Source: Geomicrobium sp. JCM 19038
GTDB lineage: Bacteria; Bacillota; Bacilli; Bacillales; Marinococcaceae
Direction of reading: 5' to 3'
Assembly (NCBI RefSeq): GCF_000698125.1
Contig: NZ_BAXA01000005.1
Coordinates: 1 to 64,000, forward strand
Length of the DNA stretch: 64,000 nucleotides
How positions within the stretch are numbered: the first letter of the stretch is position 1; each line of letters begins with the position of its first letter. This document shows positions 1 through 9,865 of this stretch, piece after piece. The notes below the pieces were generated by a model that worked only from the letters and a program-made list of their open reading frames with translations, had not been told where the DNA came from and searched no databases. The position numbers were made by a program, and so were the translations under genes.

Positions 1-238
1 GGCTACGTGTGCAGATAACGCACCAATGGAGAACTTCTTTGGTCTATTAAAACAAGAAATGTACTATGGAGACCCCTTGGTTTCCTATGAAGAGTTAAAG
101 AAACGAATTGAGGAGTACATCCACTACTACAATCACGAACGTATAAAACTAAAACTGGCTGGTCAAAGTCCGATTCAATATCGAACATCAACCAGCCAAT
201 CAGCTGTTTAACAAACTCTAACTTTTTGGGGTCACTAC
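1..238 (+). mobile_element. Right end of an IS3-family (IS150-like) insertion sequence
   Basis: The window opens inside the last part of an IS3-family transposase. About 27 bases after its stop codon lies a terminal sequence reading TTTTTGGGGTCACTACCT (positions 221-238). It resembles the right inverted repeat of IS150-group elements, which end in GGGGTCA plus a few bases. The left end lies outside the window, so the mate repeat and target duplication cannot be checked. The next gene on the minus strand stops at 239-241, exactly at the apparent IS boundary. Confidence 0.75.
2..211 (+). CDS. IS3-family transposase (OrfB/integrase core), 5'-truncated by window edge
   Basis: The frame is open from the first bases and ends at TAA 209-211. 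It reads ATCADNAPMENFF and then GLLKQEMYY. This matches the last part of the DDE integrase core of IS3/IS150 transposases; the Glu of MENFF corresponds to the final catalytic acidic residue. The C-terminal segment (EYIHYYNHERI, then QSPIQYR) is the usual end of these proteins. In this family OrfB is normally made by programmed frameshifting from OrfA, which would lie upstream and out of view. Integrity of the whole element cannot be judged. Assignment to the IS150 subgroup rests on these motifs and the GGGGTCA terminus. Confidence 0.9.
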   Translation, partial: ATCADNAPMENFFGLLKQEMYYGDPLVSYEELKKRIEEYIHYYNHERIKLKLAGQSPIQYRTSTSQSAV

Positions 239-859
239 CTAAAGGTGCGTTTCTTTGTTTCGTCTATAAAAGTAAGTCATTGAAAGCGGCCACCAAAGCA
301 CAGCAAAGATTGGGTAGACAGCCCAAATTTCATAGGGGCTTGTGATGATATTGATCGTAATAAAAAAGATACTCGTCGTCGTTGCCATTAGATAAGAATA
401 ACGAATAGGGCGATCAATCCATTGTCTCGTAAATGGCCACCAAATCAATGCGAAGAGTAGAAAGATGCTCCAAGGAAAACGATCATCGTAAATAAAATTG
501 AGCGTTACATAATAGCCACCCAAAATTAGAAAGCTAATCCATGCAAACGGTTTTGTTTTAAATTGATGAGGATACCAAGCGGATAAAGGCCACCAAATGA
601 GTGGAACAGTATAGAGAACCCATAAATATTCCGGTGTCTCAATGACATTTATTGCAGTTAACAACCCTGCAATCCATATCGCCCCGATCGTACTGTAAAC
701 CGGATGTGGCAACAAAGAGAAAGGCCAGAGTAGTAAAAACAAAGTCACATAAATGGACCAACTCACGTTAGGGTTTAGCAATAAATCAAGCGTGATAAAG
801 ACGATAGCAATGATTGATGTTGCGAGTAGTACCGCAGTCAATTCGGATCGTCGGCTCAC
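239..859 (-). CDS. Multi-pass membrane protein with four internal W-x-x-Y...WWP repeats
   Basis: A 206-residue, very hydrophobic protein of unknown function. It is built from four copies of one unit: a membrane segment followed by an aromatic hairpin of form W-x-x-Y/F...LLWPF, LIWWPL, LIWWPF and VLWWPL. The last unit (EIWAVYPIFAVLWWPL) closely matches the C-terminus of the upstream HAAS-domain protein (TIWFIYPTFAILWWPL), so the two genes share a 2TM module. The start lies one base after the upstream stop, so it is the last gene of a PadR-HAAS-membrane operon. Its stop falls on the edge of the IS element, so a few C-terminal residues may have been replaced. Function is probably membrane or envelope stress linked, by analogy with PadR/HAAS operons; this is inference. 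Confidence 0.8.
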   Translation of the reverse strand: MSRRSELTAVLLATSIIAIVFITLDLLLNPNVSWSIYVTLFLLLWPFSLLPHPVYSTIGAIWIAGLLTAINVIETPEYLWVLYTVPLIWWPLSAWYPHQFKTKPFAWISFLILGGYYVTLNFIYDDRFPWSIFLLFALIWWPFTRQWIDRPIRYSYLMATTTSIFFITINIITSPYEIWAVYPIFAVLWWPLSMTYFYRRNKETHL

Positions 860-860
860 G

Positions 861-1280
861 TTACTTGTCCTCCGTGCGTTTGTAAACGAACGTCATCGCT
901 AGTGGCCACCAAAGAATCGCGAACGTCGGGTAGATGAACCAAATCGTGTCTGGTGTGTAGTAAAAGTTGATAAAAAGAAATAGCAAGATTACAAGCGAGC
1001 TTCCCCATAAGGAAAAGTGCAAATTCAATTTCGCTTTTTTCTTTTTTGTAAGTGATGGATTGGTCGGGTATGATTCACGTAATTCGGCTTTTAATTCTTC
1101 GGCATCTCCAAATTCCACAATGGCTTTATTGATTGCATCTTCTTCTGACTTACCCGTCTCCATTAAGTCGCGTACCTTTTCTTCTAAGTTCCAGCATAAG
1201 TCATGAAGCATGGCTTCTTTTTCTTCGCTGTTAGGGATGTCACGAAAAAGATGTTCGACATGCGCACGTATGTCTTTCAT
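861..1280 (-). CDS. HAAS-domain (DUF1700-like) protein with C-terminal 2TM module
   Basis: 139 residues from an ATG that overlaps the stop of the PadR gene (ATGA), with GGAGGG eight bases upstream. An in-frame ATG 48 bases earlier exists but has no ribosome site. Residues 1-75 form the helical HAAS fold seen next to PadR regulators (EEKVRDLMETGKSEEDAI, then FGDAEELKAEL). A Lys-rich stretch (TKKKKAK) leads into two membrane segments and the WWPL motif shared with the downstream gene. In this family the soluble domain is thought to transmit signals between the membrane and the PadR repressor. Translational coupling supports a functional unit with PadR. The ligand or signal is unknown. Confidence 0.85.
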   Translation of the reverse strand: MKDIRAHVEHLFRDIPNSEEKEAMLHDLCWNLEEKVRDLMETGKSEEDAINKAIVEFGDAEELKAELRESYPTNPSLTKKKKAKLNLHFSLWGSSLVILLFLFINFYYTPDTIWFIYPTFAILWWPLAMTFVYKRTEDK

Positions 1281-1606
1281 TTGTTTCCCTCCAAAAATAC
1301 ATCTACAATTTCTTTCATTTCGAGCCATTCATGTTTCAATTCTTGTAAGTATGCTTTCCCAAGAATCGTAATGGCATAATATTTGCGTTTCCCACCGTGT
1401 GACTCAGTACCAAAGTAAGAATGAATCAACTCTTTTCGTTCTAACCGTTGAAAGGCAGCATAGAGGGTTGCTTCTTTAATCATGAATCGTTCATTTGTTC
1501 TCAAGCTAATCTCTTTAGAAATTTCATAACCGTAACGATCTTTTTCGAGGATGAGTGTCAAAATAATACTATCTAGGTGTCCTCGTAACAAGTCACTTCG
1601 TACCAC
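1277..1606 (-). CDS. PadR-family transcriptional regulator
   Basis: 109 residues with the PadR winged-helix layout: an N-terminal helix (LLRGHLDSIILTLI), a helix-turn-helix with the usual YGYEISKEI, then LYAAFQRLERKELI and a beta wing ending in KRKYYAIT. A short C-terminal dimerisation helix follows. PadR proteins are mostly repressors of the operon they head. Here the gene is first in an operon with a HAAS-domain protein and a repeat membrane protein. Palindromic sites overlap its own promoter (1646-1680), which fits autoregulation. Confidence 0.92.
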   Translation of the reverse strand: MVRSDLLRGHLDSIILTLILEKDRYGYEISKEISLRTNERFMIKEATLYAAFQRLERKELIHSYFGTESHGGKRKYYAITILGKAYLQELKHEWLEMKEIVDVFLEGNK

Positions 1607-1624
1607 AACGCACGGTCCTTTCTG

Positions 1625-1680
1625 TGTATTCTATCTGATAGAGTAATCATAGCGTTAATTACTCTATCTGTCAAAGTAAT
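1625..1680 (-). promoter_or_regulatory. Promoter of the padR operon with overlapping operator palindromes
   Basis: On the minus strand there is a perfect -35 TTGACA (1669-1674), a 17-base spacer and a -10 TATGAT (1646-1651). Two similar 23-base elements lie over it: ATTACTTTGACAGATAGAGTAAT (1658-1680) covers the -35, and a second copy starting ATTACTCTATCAGATAGA lies over and after the -10. Shared parts are ATTACT and AGATAGA. The placement would block RNA polymerase when occupied, as expected for PadR autorepression. That PadR is the binder is inference. Confidence 0.75.
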
Positions 1681-1690
1681 GATGAATCAA

Positions 1691-1719
1691 TTGCAAAAAC
1701 GTCAATCTTAATTTATAAT
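1691..1719 (+). promoter_or_regulatory. Sigma-A promoter of the cggR-gapA glycolytic operon
   Basis: The -35 TTGCAA (1691-1696) and -10 TATAAT (1714-1719) are separated by 17 bases. They lie directly upstream of the CggR operator. In B. subtilis the operator also sits between promoter and cggR, acting as a roadblock. Confidence 0.8.
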
Positions 1720-1733
1720 GATAATTAAGTTAG

Positions 1734-1769
1734 TGGGAACGGAAAAGTCAACGCGGGACTTTTTCGTTC
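1734..1769 (+). promoter_or_regulatory. CggR operator (tandem half-sites)
   Basis: The known B. subtilis operator is CGGGAC-N6-TGTC-N4-CGGGAC-N6-TGTC. Here the order is TGGGAA (1734-1739), N6, AGTC (1746-1749), N4, CGGGAC (1754-1759), N6, GTTC (1766-1769). Spacing is exact and one hexamer is perfect, so this is a convincing CggR site. The repressor is expected to release it when fructose-1,6-bisphosphate is high. Confidence 0.88.
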
Positions 1770-1793
1770 CCGGAAAGATGAGCTGAGTAGATC

Positions 1794-2831
1794 ATGGATG
1801 AAACATTACTAAAATGGCAGCAGAAATTGCAGCCAGATCTGATGGATAACCTTATAAGGAGGTATCATCTTTTACGTTACATTCGTGTGAGTGAACCGGT
1901 TGGTCGAAGAGCATTGGCACAAGAAATGGACATTTCGGAACGCGTGTTGAGAAGGGAAGTTGAACTGTTTAAAAATGAACAGTTACTTTTAATTGAGACG
2001 CAAGGTATGCGCCTTACTGAAGATGGAAAGAATTTGCTCGAGGCATTAGAATCTTCAATTCAAGTGCTTACGGGTCGAACATCTTTGCAGGCGAAACTTG
2101 AACGCGCGCTTCATGTGAAGCGAGTCATCGTCGCTCCAGGAAATAGTGATGAACAAGACTGGGTGAAAAAAGAGATGAGTCGCGCATGTGTGGACGAGAT
2201 GATCCAAACACTTGGTGAAGGAGACGTTGTTGCAGTTGCAGGTGGAACAACGCTGGCCGCTTTGGCCGCTGCTGTGTATCCTCATGCCAGGCTTAGCAAT
2301 GTCACATTTGTTCCTGCCCGTGGGGGACTTGGAGAAGACGTGGAATTGCAAGCAAATACGATTAGCGCTGATTTAGCGAAACAAGCAGAAGCGAACTATC
2401 GATTGCTTCACGTACCAGATCAATTAAGTGAAACAGCCTATGATTCATTGATTGAAGAACCGGGTATACGAGAACTACTACAGCTAATCCGTCACCCTCG
2501 TATGGTCATTCATAGTGTTGGTGATGCATTATCAATGGCGACACGAAGAGGATCAACGGAAGAACACCTTAAAGGTTTAGAAACGAAAAGTGCTCAATCT
2601 GAAGCATTTGGGTATTACTTCGATCATCACGGGAAGATCGTTCATAAAGAACGAACGATTGGATTACAGCTCTCGGATTTGAATGAAGAACAAATGGTCA
2701 TTACGGTTGCAGGTGGTGCTTCTAAAGCTAAAGCAATTGCATCCTATATGACGCATCGACCGAGTGATTTATTGATTACAGACGAAGCAGCAGCGAAAGC
2801 TGTTTTAGATACTCTAGAGGAGGATTTATAA
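1794..2831 (+). CDS. cggR: Central glycolytic genes regulator CggR (SorC/DeoR-type repressor)
   Basis: 345 residues. The N-terminal ~85 residues are a winged helix (LPDLMDN-like start, then RRALAQEMDISERVLRREVE). Residues ~90-340 form the SorC sugar-phosphate-binding domain (VAVAGGTTLAALAAAV, GGLGEDVELQANTI). The start agrees with the B. subtilis protein, although the Shine-Dalgarno is weak (AAGATGAGCTG). CggR represses gapA-pgk-tpiA-gpmI-eno and is relieved by fructose-1,6-bisphosphate. It is first in the operon, directly abutting gapA, and its operator lies at 1734-1769, so it is autoregulated. Confidence 0.97.
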   Translation: MDETLLKWQQKLQPDLMDNLIRRYHLLRYIRVSEPVGRRALAQEMDISERVLRREVELFKNEQLLLIETQGMRLTEDGKNLLEALESSIQVLTGRTSLQAKLERALHVKRVIVAPGNSDEQDWVKKEMSRACVDEMIQTLGEGDVVAVAGGTTLAALAAAVYPHARLSNVTFVPARGGLGEDVELQANTISADLAKQAEANYRLLHVPDQLSETAYDSLIEEPGIRELLQLIRHPRMVIHSVGDALSMATRRGSTEEHLKGLETKSAQSEAFGYYFDHHGKIVHKERTIGLQLSDLNEEQMVITVAGGASKAKAIASYMTHRPSDLLITDEAAAKAVLDTLEEDL

Positions 2832-3839
2832 ATGACAACGAAGATTGGTATTAACGGTTTTGGACGAATTGGACGCTTGGTGTATCGTGCATCTTTAAAC
2901 AACCCAGAGGTAGAAGTCGTAGCAATCAATGACCTTACAGACGCAGAGATGTTAGCACACCTCTTGAAATATGATACTGTACATGGAACGTTCCCTTCAG
3001 AAATTGAAGTAGACGGCGACAATCTTCTTATTGGTGGGAAGAAGATTGCGATCTCTTCTGAGCGCGATCCAGCACAAATTGGTTGGGATCAATATGGCGT
3101 TGACGTCGTAGTCGAAGCGACAGGTCGTTTTGCTTCTAAAGAAGATGCAAGCAAGCACATTGAAGGTGGCGCAAAACGCGTCATTATTTCAGCACCTGGT
3201 AAAGATGTAGACGCAACGTTCGTAATGGGAGTAAACCATGAGACGTACAACCCAGAAGAGCATACGGTTGTTTCTAATGCATCTTGTACGACAAACTGTC
3301 TTGCGCCATTAGCAAAGGCACTACACGATGAGTTTGGAATTCGCCGTGGAATTATGAACACAGTACATTCGTACACGAACGACCAACAAATTCTTGATCT
3401 TCCGCACAAAGATTACCGTCGTGCGCGTGCAGCTGCGGAGAACATTATTCCTACGTCAACTGGGGCTGCAAAAGCTGTAGCACTCGTGCTTCCTGAACTT
3501 GAAGGCAAGCTTAATGGAGCTGCGATGCGTGTGCCAACACCGAACGTGTCACTCGTTGACTTCGTTGTTGAACTTAATCAAGATGTAACGGACGAGCAAG
3601 TAAACGCAAAGCTTAAAGAGCTTTCTGAAGGTGAAATGAAAGGTATTCTCGGTTATAGCGAAGAAGAGCTTGTTTCTAGCGATTATAACGGTAGTACGCT
3701 TTCTTCTACGATCGATGCGAAATCGACGATGGTTATGGAAGGAAACATGGTAAAAGTTATTTCTTGGTATGATAACGAATACGGATATTCAAATCGTGTT
3801 GTCGACTTAGTCGCTCACATGGCTAGAGTTGGGTTATAA
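2832..3839 (+). CDS. gapA: Glyceraldehyde-3-phosphate dehydrogenase, NAD-type
   Basis: 335 residues, the usual length. The Rossmann motif GINGFGRIGR is at residues 6-15, and an Asp after the second beta strand (AIND, residue 34) favours NAD. The catalytic Cys152 is in SCTTNC and its partner His179 is in NTVHSYT. The start abuts the cggR stop and is preceded by GAGGAGG. It converts glyceraldehyde-3-phosphate plus phosphate to 1,3-bisphosphoglycerate in the cytosol. Position right after cggR identifies the glycolytic GapA rather than the gluconeogenic GapB. Confidence 0.98.
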   Translation: MTTKIGINGFGRIGRLVYRASLNNPEVEVVAINDLTDAEMLAHLLKYDTVHGTFPSEIEVDGDNLLIGGKKIAISSERDPAQIGWDQYGVDVVVEATGRFASKEDASKHIEGGAKRVIISAPGKDVDATFVMGVNHETYNPEEHTVVSNASCTTNCLAPLAKALHDEFGIRRGIMNTVHSYTNDQQILDLPHKDYRRARAAAENIIPTSTGAAKAVALVLPELEGKLNGAAMRVPTPNVSLVDFVVELNQDVTDEQVNAKLKELSEGEMKGILGYSEEELVSSDYNGSTLSSTIDAKSTMVMEGNMVKVISWYDNEYGYSNRVVDLVAHMARVGL

Positions 3840-3857
3840 TAAGATATGAAAAAGGAA

Positions 3858-3893
3858 AAGGGAGAGACGTACGCGTTCGCTCCCTTCTTTCTT
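3858..3893 (+). terminator. Hairpin in the gapA-pgk gap, possible partial terminator
   Basis: AAGGGAG (3858-3864) pairs with CTCCCTT (3880-3886), followed by a pyrimidine-rich CTTTCTT. It lies in the only long gap (95 bases) of the operon. A partial terminator or processing site here would raise gapA transcript over the distal genes, as seen for the B. subtilis operon. The U-tract is weak, so this is tentative. Confidence 0.45.
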
Positions 3894-3934
3894 ATGAAAA
3901 TTAACGTATAAATGCGTTAAGGAGGACCTTTTCC

Positions 3935-5116
3935 ATGAATAAACGAACAATCCACGATGTAGATCTAGCAGGTCAAACGGTATTCTGCCGTGTTGATTTT
4001 AACGTACCCCTCGACGGTGAGACCGTCACTGATGATACGCGCATTCGCGCAGCAATCCCTACAATTCAACTTTTACAACAAAAAGGTGCGAAAGTGATCT
4101 TGGCAAGTCATCTCGGACGTCCAAAAGGCGAAGTCGTTGAGAAATTGCGATTAGACCCGGTCGCTAAGCGTTTAGAACAACTGCTTGGTACAACGGTACA
4201 TAAAGCAGACAATGTCGTTGGCGATGATGTAACAATAGCTGTTGATCAGTTGCAAGAACAAGGAATTCTATTACTTGAGAATTTGCGATTTGAAGCAGGC
4301 GAAGAGAAAAACGACGCTGCACTTGCTGAGCAACTGGCGAAGCTTGCGGACGTCTATATTAATGACGCGTTTGGTGCTGCTCACCGTGCTCACGCTTCTA
4401 CAGAAGGCATTGCACATCATTTACCGTCAGCTGCAGGACTTCTCCTTGAAAAGGAACTGGATGTACTCGGAAAAGCACTAGAAAATCCGAATCGACCGTT
4501 TGTTGCGATCATTGGCGGTGCGAAAGTGAAAGATAAAATCGGTGTTATTGATCACTTATTAGATAAAGTTGATACGTTGATTTTAGGTGGGGGTTTAGCT
4601 TATACGTTTATTCGTGCACAAGGATATAGCGTCGGCAAGTCACTTCTTGAACATGATAAAATTGACATGGCAAAAACGTTCATGCAAAAGGCAAAGGATA
4701 ACGGAGTTCAATTGTTACTTCCTGTTGATGTGAAAGTAGCAGACGCATTCAGTGATGATGCAAATACTGAAATTGTAACGGTCGATGCGATTCCAGATGA
4801 CTGGCAAGCGCTTGATATTGGACCGAAAACGATTGAACAATTCAAGGCCGCTGTAAAAGATGCGAAACTTACCGTTTGGAACGGACCGATGGGTGTATTT
4901 GAAATGGACACGTTTGCTGATGGAACAAAAGGTGTTGCAGAAGCGATGGCAGAGAGTGATACGTATTCTGTAATTGGTGGTGGCGACTCAGCTGCAGCAG
5001 TTGAGAAGTTTAACTATGCGGATCAAATGAGCCATATTTCTACAGGTGGAGGAGCTTCCCTTGAGTTTATGGAAGGAAAAGACCTCCCCGGTGTGACAGC
5101 ACTTCAAGATAAATAA
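3935..5116 (+). CDS. pgk: Phosphoglycerate kinase
   Basis: 393 residues, full length. The N-terminal substrate domain has VDFNVPLD (about 20-27), [10 protein letters not shown] and [12 protein letters not shown] with the Arg residues that bind 3-phosphoglycerate. The C-terminal nucleotide domain has GGAKVKDKI and [12 protein letters not shown], ending [12 protein letters not shown]. Preceded by AAGGAGGA. It makes ATP from 1,3-bisphosphoglycerate. It is the third gene of the glycolytic operon, 95 bases after gapA and 13 bases before tpiA. Confidence 0.98.
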   Translation: MNKRTIHDVDLAGQTVFCRVDFNVPLDGETVTDDTRIRAAIPTIQLLQQKGAKVILASHLGRPKGEVVEKLRLDPVAKRLEQLLGTTVHKADNVVGDDVTIAVDQLQEQGILLLENLRFEAGEEKNDAALAEQLAKLADVYINDAFGAAHRAHASTEGIAHHLPSAAGLLLEKELDVLGKALENPNRPFVAIIGGAKVKDKIGVIDHLLDKVDTLILGGGLAYTFIRAQGYSVGKSLLEHDKIDMAKTFMQKAKDNGVQLLLPVDVKVADAFSDDANTEIVTVDAIPDDWQALDIGPKTIEQFKAAVKDAKLTVWNGPMGVFEMDTFADGTKGVAEAMAESDTYSVIGGGDSAAAVEKFNYADQMSHISTGGGASLEFMEGKDLPGVTALQDK

Positions 5117-5129
5117 AGGGTGATAATCA

Positions 5130-5888
5130 ATGAGAAAACCATTTATTGCAGGAAATTGGAAAATGAACGTAACGGATGAAGAAGCCCTTCAATTCGTGAA
5201 ACAAGTGACAGAGAAATTGCCTTCATCAGACAAAGTGGAGTATGCACTTTGTGCTCAAGCGATTTCCTTAAAGGGAATGAAGGAAAAAGCGGTCGGCACA
5301 GATTTACAAATCGGTGCTCAAAATCTTCATGAGGAAGAAAAGGGTGCGTTTACTGGTGAGATTAGTGCCGCGGCACTCACTTCCATCGGTGTGAAGCTTG
5401 CGATTATTGGTCATTCTGAACGTAGAGAAATGTTCAACGATACAGATGAGCGTGTGAATGCCAAAGTCAAAACAGCCCTCAATCACGGAATTACACCGAT
5501 TCTCTGTGTTGGAGAATTACTTGAAGACCGAGAATCAGGAAGCGCTGATACTGTTGTGAAGGCGCAATTAGAACAAGCATTAACGGGGATTGAATCTGCA
5601 CGAGCTGCTGAGGTTGTTGTTGCGTATGAACCGGTATGGGCAATCGGAACTGGAAAATCTTCAACGCCAGAAGATGCAGAAGCGATGTGCAAAACGATTC
5701 GTGAGTTTCTTTTTGACACGTACGGACCGGAGACGGCAAATGCAATTCGAATTCAATACGGTGGCAGTGTGAAGCCAGAGAATATCGCGAGCTACATGGC
5801 TCAAGACAACATCGACGGTGCCCTCGTTGGTGGTGCGAGCGTAGATGTTGATTCATACCTTGCATTGATCGAGGAGACAGTACGATGA
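5130..5888 (+). CDS. tpiA: Triosephosphate isomerase
   Basis: 252 residues, a single TIM barrel. Active-site residues are visible: Lys11 in GNWKMN, His95 in IIGHSERR and Glu167 in [11 protein letters not shown]; loop 7-8 has YGGSVKPEN. It interconverts dihydroxyacetone phosphate and glyceraldehyde-3-phosphate. AGGGTGAT lies before the ATG. Its TGA overlaps the gpmI ATG (ATGA), indicating translational coupling. Confidence 0.98.
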   Translation: MRKPFIAGNWKMNVTDEEALQFVKQVTEKLPSSDKVEYALCAQAISLKGMKEKAVGTDLQIGAQNLHEEEKGAFTGEISAAALTSIGVKLAIIGHSERREMFNDTDERVNAKVKTALNHGITPILCVGELLEDRESGSADTVVKAQLEQALTGIESARAAEVVVAYEPVWAIGTGKSSTPEDAEAMCKTIREFLFDTYGPETANAIRIQYGGSVKPENIASYMAQDNIDGALVGGASVDVDSYLALIEETVR

Positions 5889-7405
5889 GACAGCAACCGC
5901 CAGTTGCTCTCATCATTTTAGACGGATTTGCTCTTCGAGATGAAGTAGAAGGCAATGCAGTTGCGAAGGCAAATACCCCTAATTTTGATCGATTGTGGAA
6001 GGAGTACCCTCATGCGACGTTAATCGCTGCAGGTGAGGATGTTGGTCTTCCAGCTGGTCAGATGGGAAATTCTGAAGTTGGTCACATGAACATCGGTGCT
6101 GGACGAGTAATTCATCAAAACTTATCGCTCATTAATAAAGGTATTGCAGCGGGAACATTTTTTGAGAACGCGGTTTTCCAAGAGGCAATTGATCACGTCA
6201 AAGCGAAAAAATCTAATTTGCACATTTATGGGCTTCTCTCTGATGGAGGCGTTCATAGTCATATTGAACACCTATTTGCACTACTCGAGATGGCTAAGGA
6301 GAATGACGTATTAAACGTCTTCATTCACGGTTTTCTCGATGGGCGTGACGTAGGTCAGAAAAGCGCTAAAATCTACATTAAAGCGTTACAAGAGAAACTT
6401 GAGGAATTAGGTATAGGGACACTAAGTACGCTTCACGGTCGGTATTATGCAATGGATCGGGATAATCGTTGGGAACGAATTGAGAAGTCTTACCGTGTGC
6501 TCGTTCACAATGAAGGAAACGTCGCAGAAGACCCACTTGCTTTGATTGATCAGTCGTATGAAGCAGGAACGTTTGATGAATTTGTTGAACCTACGGTATT
6601 GCCAGGCGCGAAGCCGATTCAATCGGGAGATGCGATCATTAGTTACAACTTCAGACCTGACCGTGCGATTCAGATTTCTAAAGTAATGACTGATCCGAGC
6701 TTTAAAGAATTCGAACGTGGGGGCAAACACCCAGAAATCTTCTACGCGACGATGACTAAGTATCATGACGATGTTGTAGGAGAGATTGCTTTTCCACCAA
6801 CGAGGCCAGTGAATACACTGGGTGAGACGATTAGTGAAGCAGGGTTCTCACAACTTCGTATTGCAGAAACGGAGAAATACCCTCACGTCACGTTTTTCTT
6901 AAACGGTGGTCAAAATAATGTCTTTCCTTTAGAAGAGCGGATTTTAATTGACTCTCCAAAAGTTGCGACGTATGACTTAAAGCCAGAGATGAGCGCTCCT
7001 GAAGTGACAGATGCTCTTCTTAAAACAATCGAAAACGACCAACACGATGCCATTGTGTTGAACTACGCCAACCCTGACATGGTTGGACATTCAGGATTAC
7101 TAGAACCAACAATCAAGGCAATTGAAACGGTAGATGAAGGATTAGGGAAAATCGCTGACGCCATTCACGCAAAAGGTGGTACACTAATTGTGACGGCTGA
7201 CCATGGGAATGCAGATGAAGTAGTGACAACTTCTGGAGAAGCAATGACAGCGCATACGACAAATCCAGTTCCGGTCATTGTTACGAATGATTCGTACACC
7301 CTTCGTGAAGACGGTATTCTTGCAGATTTAGCACCTACGATGTTAGAACTGATGGACATTGAGCAACCGAAAGAAATGACAGGCAAGAGCCTATTAAAGC
7401 GATAA
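5885..7405 (+). CDS. gpmI: 2,3-bisphosphoglycerate-independent phosphoglycerate mutase
   Basis: 506 residues, alkaline-phosphatase superfamily with two Mn ions. Asp13 (ILDGF) and the phosphorylated Ser63 in QMGNSEVGH are present, as are the metal ligands in [12 protein letters not shown] and TADHGNADE. It converts 3- to 2-phosphoglycerate; the enzyme is strictly Mn- and pH-sensitive in bacilli and is important for spore phosphoglycerate metabolism. It overlaps tpiA by four bases and lies 17 bases before eno. Confidence 0.98.
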   Translation: MRQQPPVALIILDGFALRDEVEGNAVAKANTPNFDRLWKEYPHATLIAAGEDVGLPAGQMGNSEVGHMNIGAGRVIHQNLSLINKGIAAGTFFENAVFQEAIDHVKAKKSNLHIYGLLSDGGVHSHIEHLFALLEMAKENDVLNVFIHGFLDGRDVGQKSAKIYIKALQEKLEELGIGTLSTLHGRYYAMDRDNRWERIEKSYRVLVHNEGNVAEDPLALIDQSYEAGTFDEFVEPTVLPGAKPIQSGDAIISYNFRPDRAIQISKVMTDPSFKEFERGGKHPEIFYATMTKYHDDVVGEIAFPPTRPVNTLGETISEAGFSQLRIAETEKYPHVTFFLNGGQNNVFPLEERILIDSPKVATYDLKPEMSAPEVTDALLKTIENDQHDAIVLNYANPDMVGHSGLLEPTIKAIETVDEGLGKIADAIHAKGGTLIVTADHGNADEVVTTSGEAMTAHTTNPVPVIVTNDSYTLREDGILADLAPTMLELMDIEQPKEMTGKSLLKR

Positions 7406-7419
7406 AGGAGATTGGTTGA

Positions 7420-8703
<1,284 letters not shown>

Positions 8704-8708
8704 TTCTA

Positions 8709-8740
8709 AAGGGGCTGTCCAATCGGTTCAGCCCCTTTTC
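8709..8740 (+). terminator. Intrinsic terminator of the glycolytic operon
   Basis: A 9-bp stem AAGGGGCTG (8709-8717) / CAGCCCCTT (8729-8737) with an 11-base loop, followed by TTTTC. It sits 5 bases after the eno stop. Confidence 0.9.
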
Positions 8741-8758
8741 TATGTCTAAAAGGTCAGT

Positions 8759-8788
8759 TTGCCTAATGTTGTCCTTTTGTGCTAAGAT
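8759..8788 (+). promoter_or_regulatory. Putative sigma-A promoter for secG and downstream genes
   Basis: TTGCCT (8759-8764), an 18-base spacer and TAAGAT (8783-8788) lie between the eno terminator and secG. Matches to consensus are moderate. Confidence 0.45.
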
Positions 8789-8861
8789 AAAATAAGGATA
8801 ATTACGTGAAACAGGGGCAGTCCGACGGCTTCCTTTGTCGTACTTGGGAGGTGCGCACACG

Positions 8862-9092
8862 ATGACTACCATTTTAATCGTATTATTGATTTTAACTGCG
8901 ATCGCTTTAATCACAGTTGTTTTATTACAATCAGGGCGTAGTGCTGGGCTATCTGGAGCGATTTCCGGTGGTGCAGAACAATTGATGGGTAAGCAAAAAG
9001 CACGGGGTATCGAGGCTTTTCTCTCAAAAGCGACAGTTATACTGGCTGTACTTTTCTTCGTGCTAACGATATTATTAGCGTACTTCATTTAA
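8862..9092 (+). CDS. secG: SecG subunit of the SecYEG preprotein translocase
   Basis: 76 residues from the ATG at 8862, which has GGGAGGTG upstream. A longer frame starting 27 bases earlier lacks a ribosome site and is not needed. Two membrane segments flank the conserved cytoplasmic loop ([19 protein letters not shown], with [10 protein letters not shown]). SecG assists SecA-driven export by topology changes in the membrane. In B. subtilis the same gene also lies ahead of the esterase and rnr. Confidence 0.95.
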   Translation: MTTILIVLLILTAIALITVVLLQSGRSAGLSGAISGGAEQLMGKQKARGIEAFLSKATVILAVLFFVLTILLAYFI

Positions 9093-9127
9093 ACAGCTAG
9101 GGAGCGTATTCTCCCAGCTGTTTTTTT
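9092..9127 (+). terminator. Intrinsic terminator after secG
   Basis: AACAGCTAGGGAG pairs with CTCCCAGCTGTT (stem from 9092, loop CGTATT at 9105-9110), followed by a run of seven T. It overlaps the secG stop codon. Confidence 0.92.
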
Positions 9128-9189
9128 GTTTGAATTACATTAAATTAGGGAATTCTACGAGCGTTAGCATTGAACGGAGGGGTAACAGT

Positions 9190-9858
9190 ATGATCGGATG
9201 TTTATGTTTGCACGGGTTTACTGGTTCCCCAGAAGAGTTGCAGCCCCTTACAGAGCGACTGCAAAGAAAGAAAGGTTGGCTCGTATATACACCAGTACTC
9301 CCAGGTCATGGTGTAGGGGAAGATATAGGCGAAGCAGAAGGGGCAAAATGGATTTATACGGCTGACCGTGCCGCAAAAGAAATGCTAAAACACGTGGATG
9401 AATTGTATGTGATCGGCTTTTCAATGGGAGGGATGCTTGCTTGTTACTTAGCAGCAAAGTACCCAGTGAAGAAGCTCGTTCTCTTAAATGCTGCGGCTTA
9501 TTATGTGAATAGACCACAAATGGTTCAAGATTTAGTGGCGAGTTATCGAGGATCTGAGAACCCTTGGCTTGATCTTGTAATTGACAAGCGTAAGGAGACC
9601 CCAATGACGGCTTTTTACCAATTTATTAAGACGATCCGACTCATGCGTCCGTTCGTTGAAGGTGTTACATCACCTGTGATGATTGGGCAAGGGATGAAGG
9701 ATATTCTCGTTCCTGAAAAAAGTGCCACCTATTTGTTTGAGCAAATTGGTTCTAAGAATAAAACGTTAAGGATGTATGAACACTCGAATCATTTTCTATG
9801 TCATGATGTTGAACAAGAACTAGTCATTCGAGATGTTGAGCATTTTTTGAAAGGGTAG
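9190..9858 (+). CDS. Alpha/beta-hydrolase carboxylesterase (first of a tandem pair)
   Basis: 222 residues from the ATG at 9190, which has CGGAGGGG nine bases upstream; an in-frame ATG 60 bases earlier falls in the secG terminator region and is unlikely. The fold signature is clear: LHGFTGSPEEL oxyanion segment, nucleophile elbow GFSMGG, an acidic residue in GMKDILVPE, and a His in EHSNHFL. It is a small cytoplasmic esterase of the Est30/YvaK class, hydrolysing short acyl esters. It resembles the next gene in length and motifs, suggesting an old duplication. Natural substrate is unknown. Confidence 0.85.
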   Translation: MIGCLCLHGFTGSPEELQPLTERLQRKKGWLVYTPVLPGHGVGEDIGEAEGAKWIYTADRAAKEMLKHVDELYVIGFSMGGMLACYLAAKYPVKKLVLLNAAAYYVNRPQMVQDLVASYRGSENPWLDLVIDKRKETPMTAFYQFIKTIRLMRPFVEGVTSPVMIGQGMKDILVPEKSATYLFEQIGSKNKTLRMYEHSNHFLCHDVEQELVIRDVEHFLKG

Positions 9859-9865
9859 TTTCACC

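Noticed and set aside
5491-5955. 154-codon minus-strand frame over tpiA
   Set aside because: Low-complexity shadow of a strongly conserved gene.
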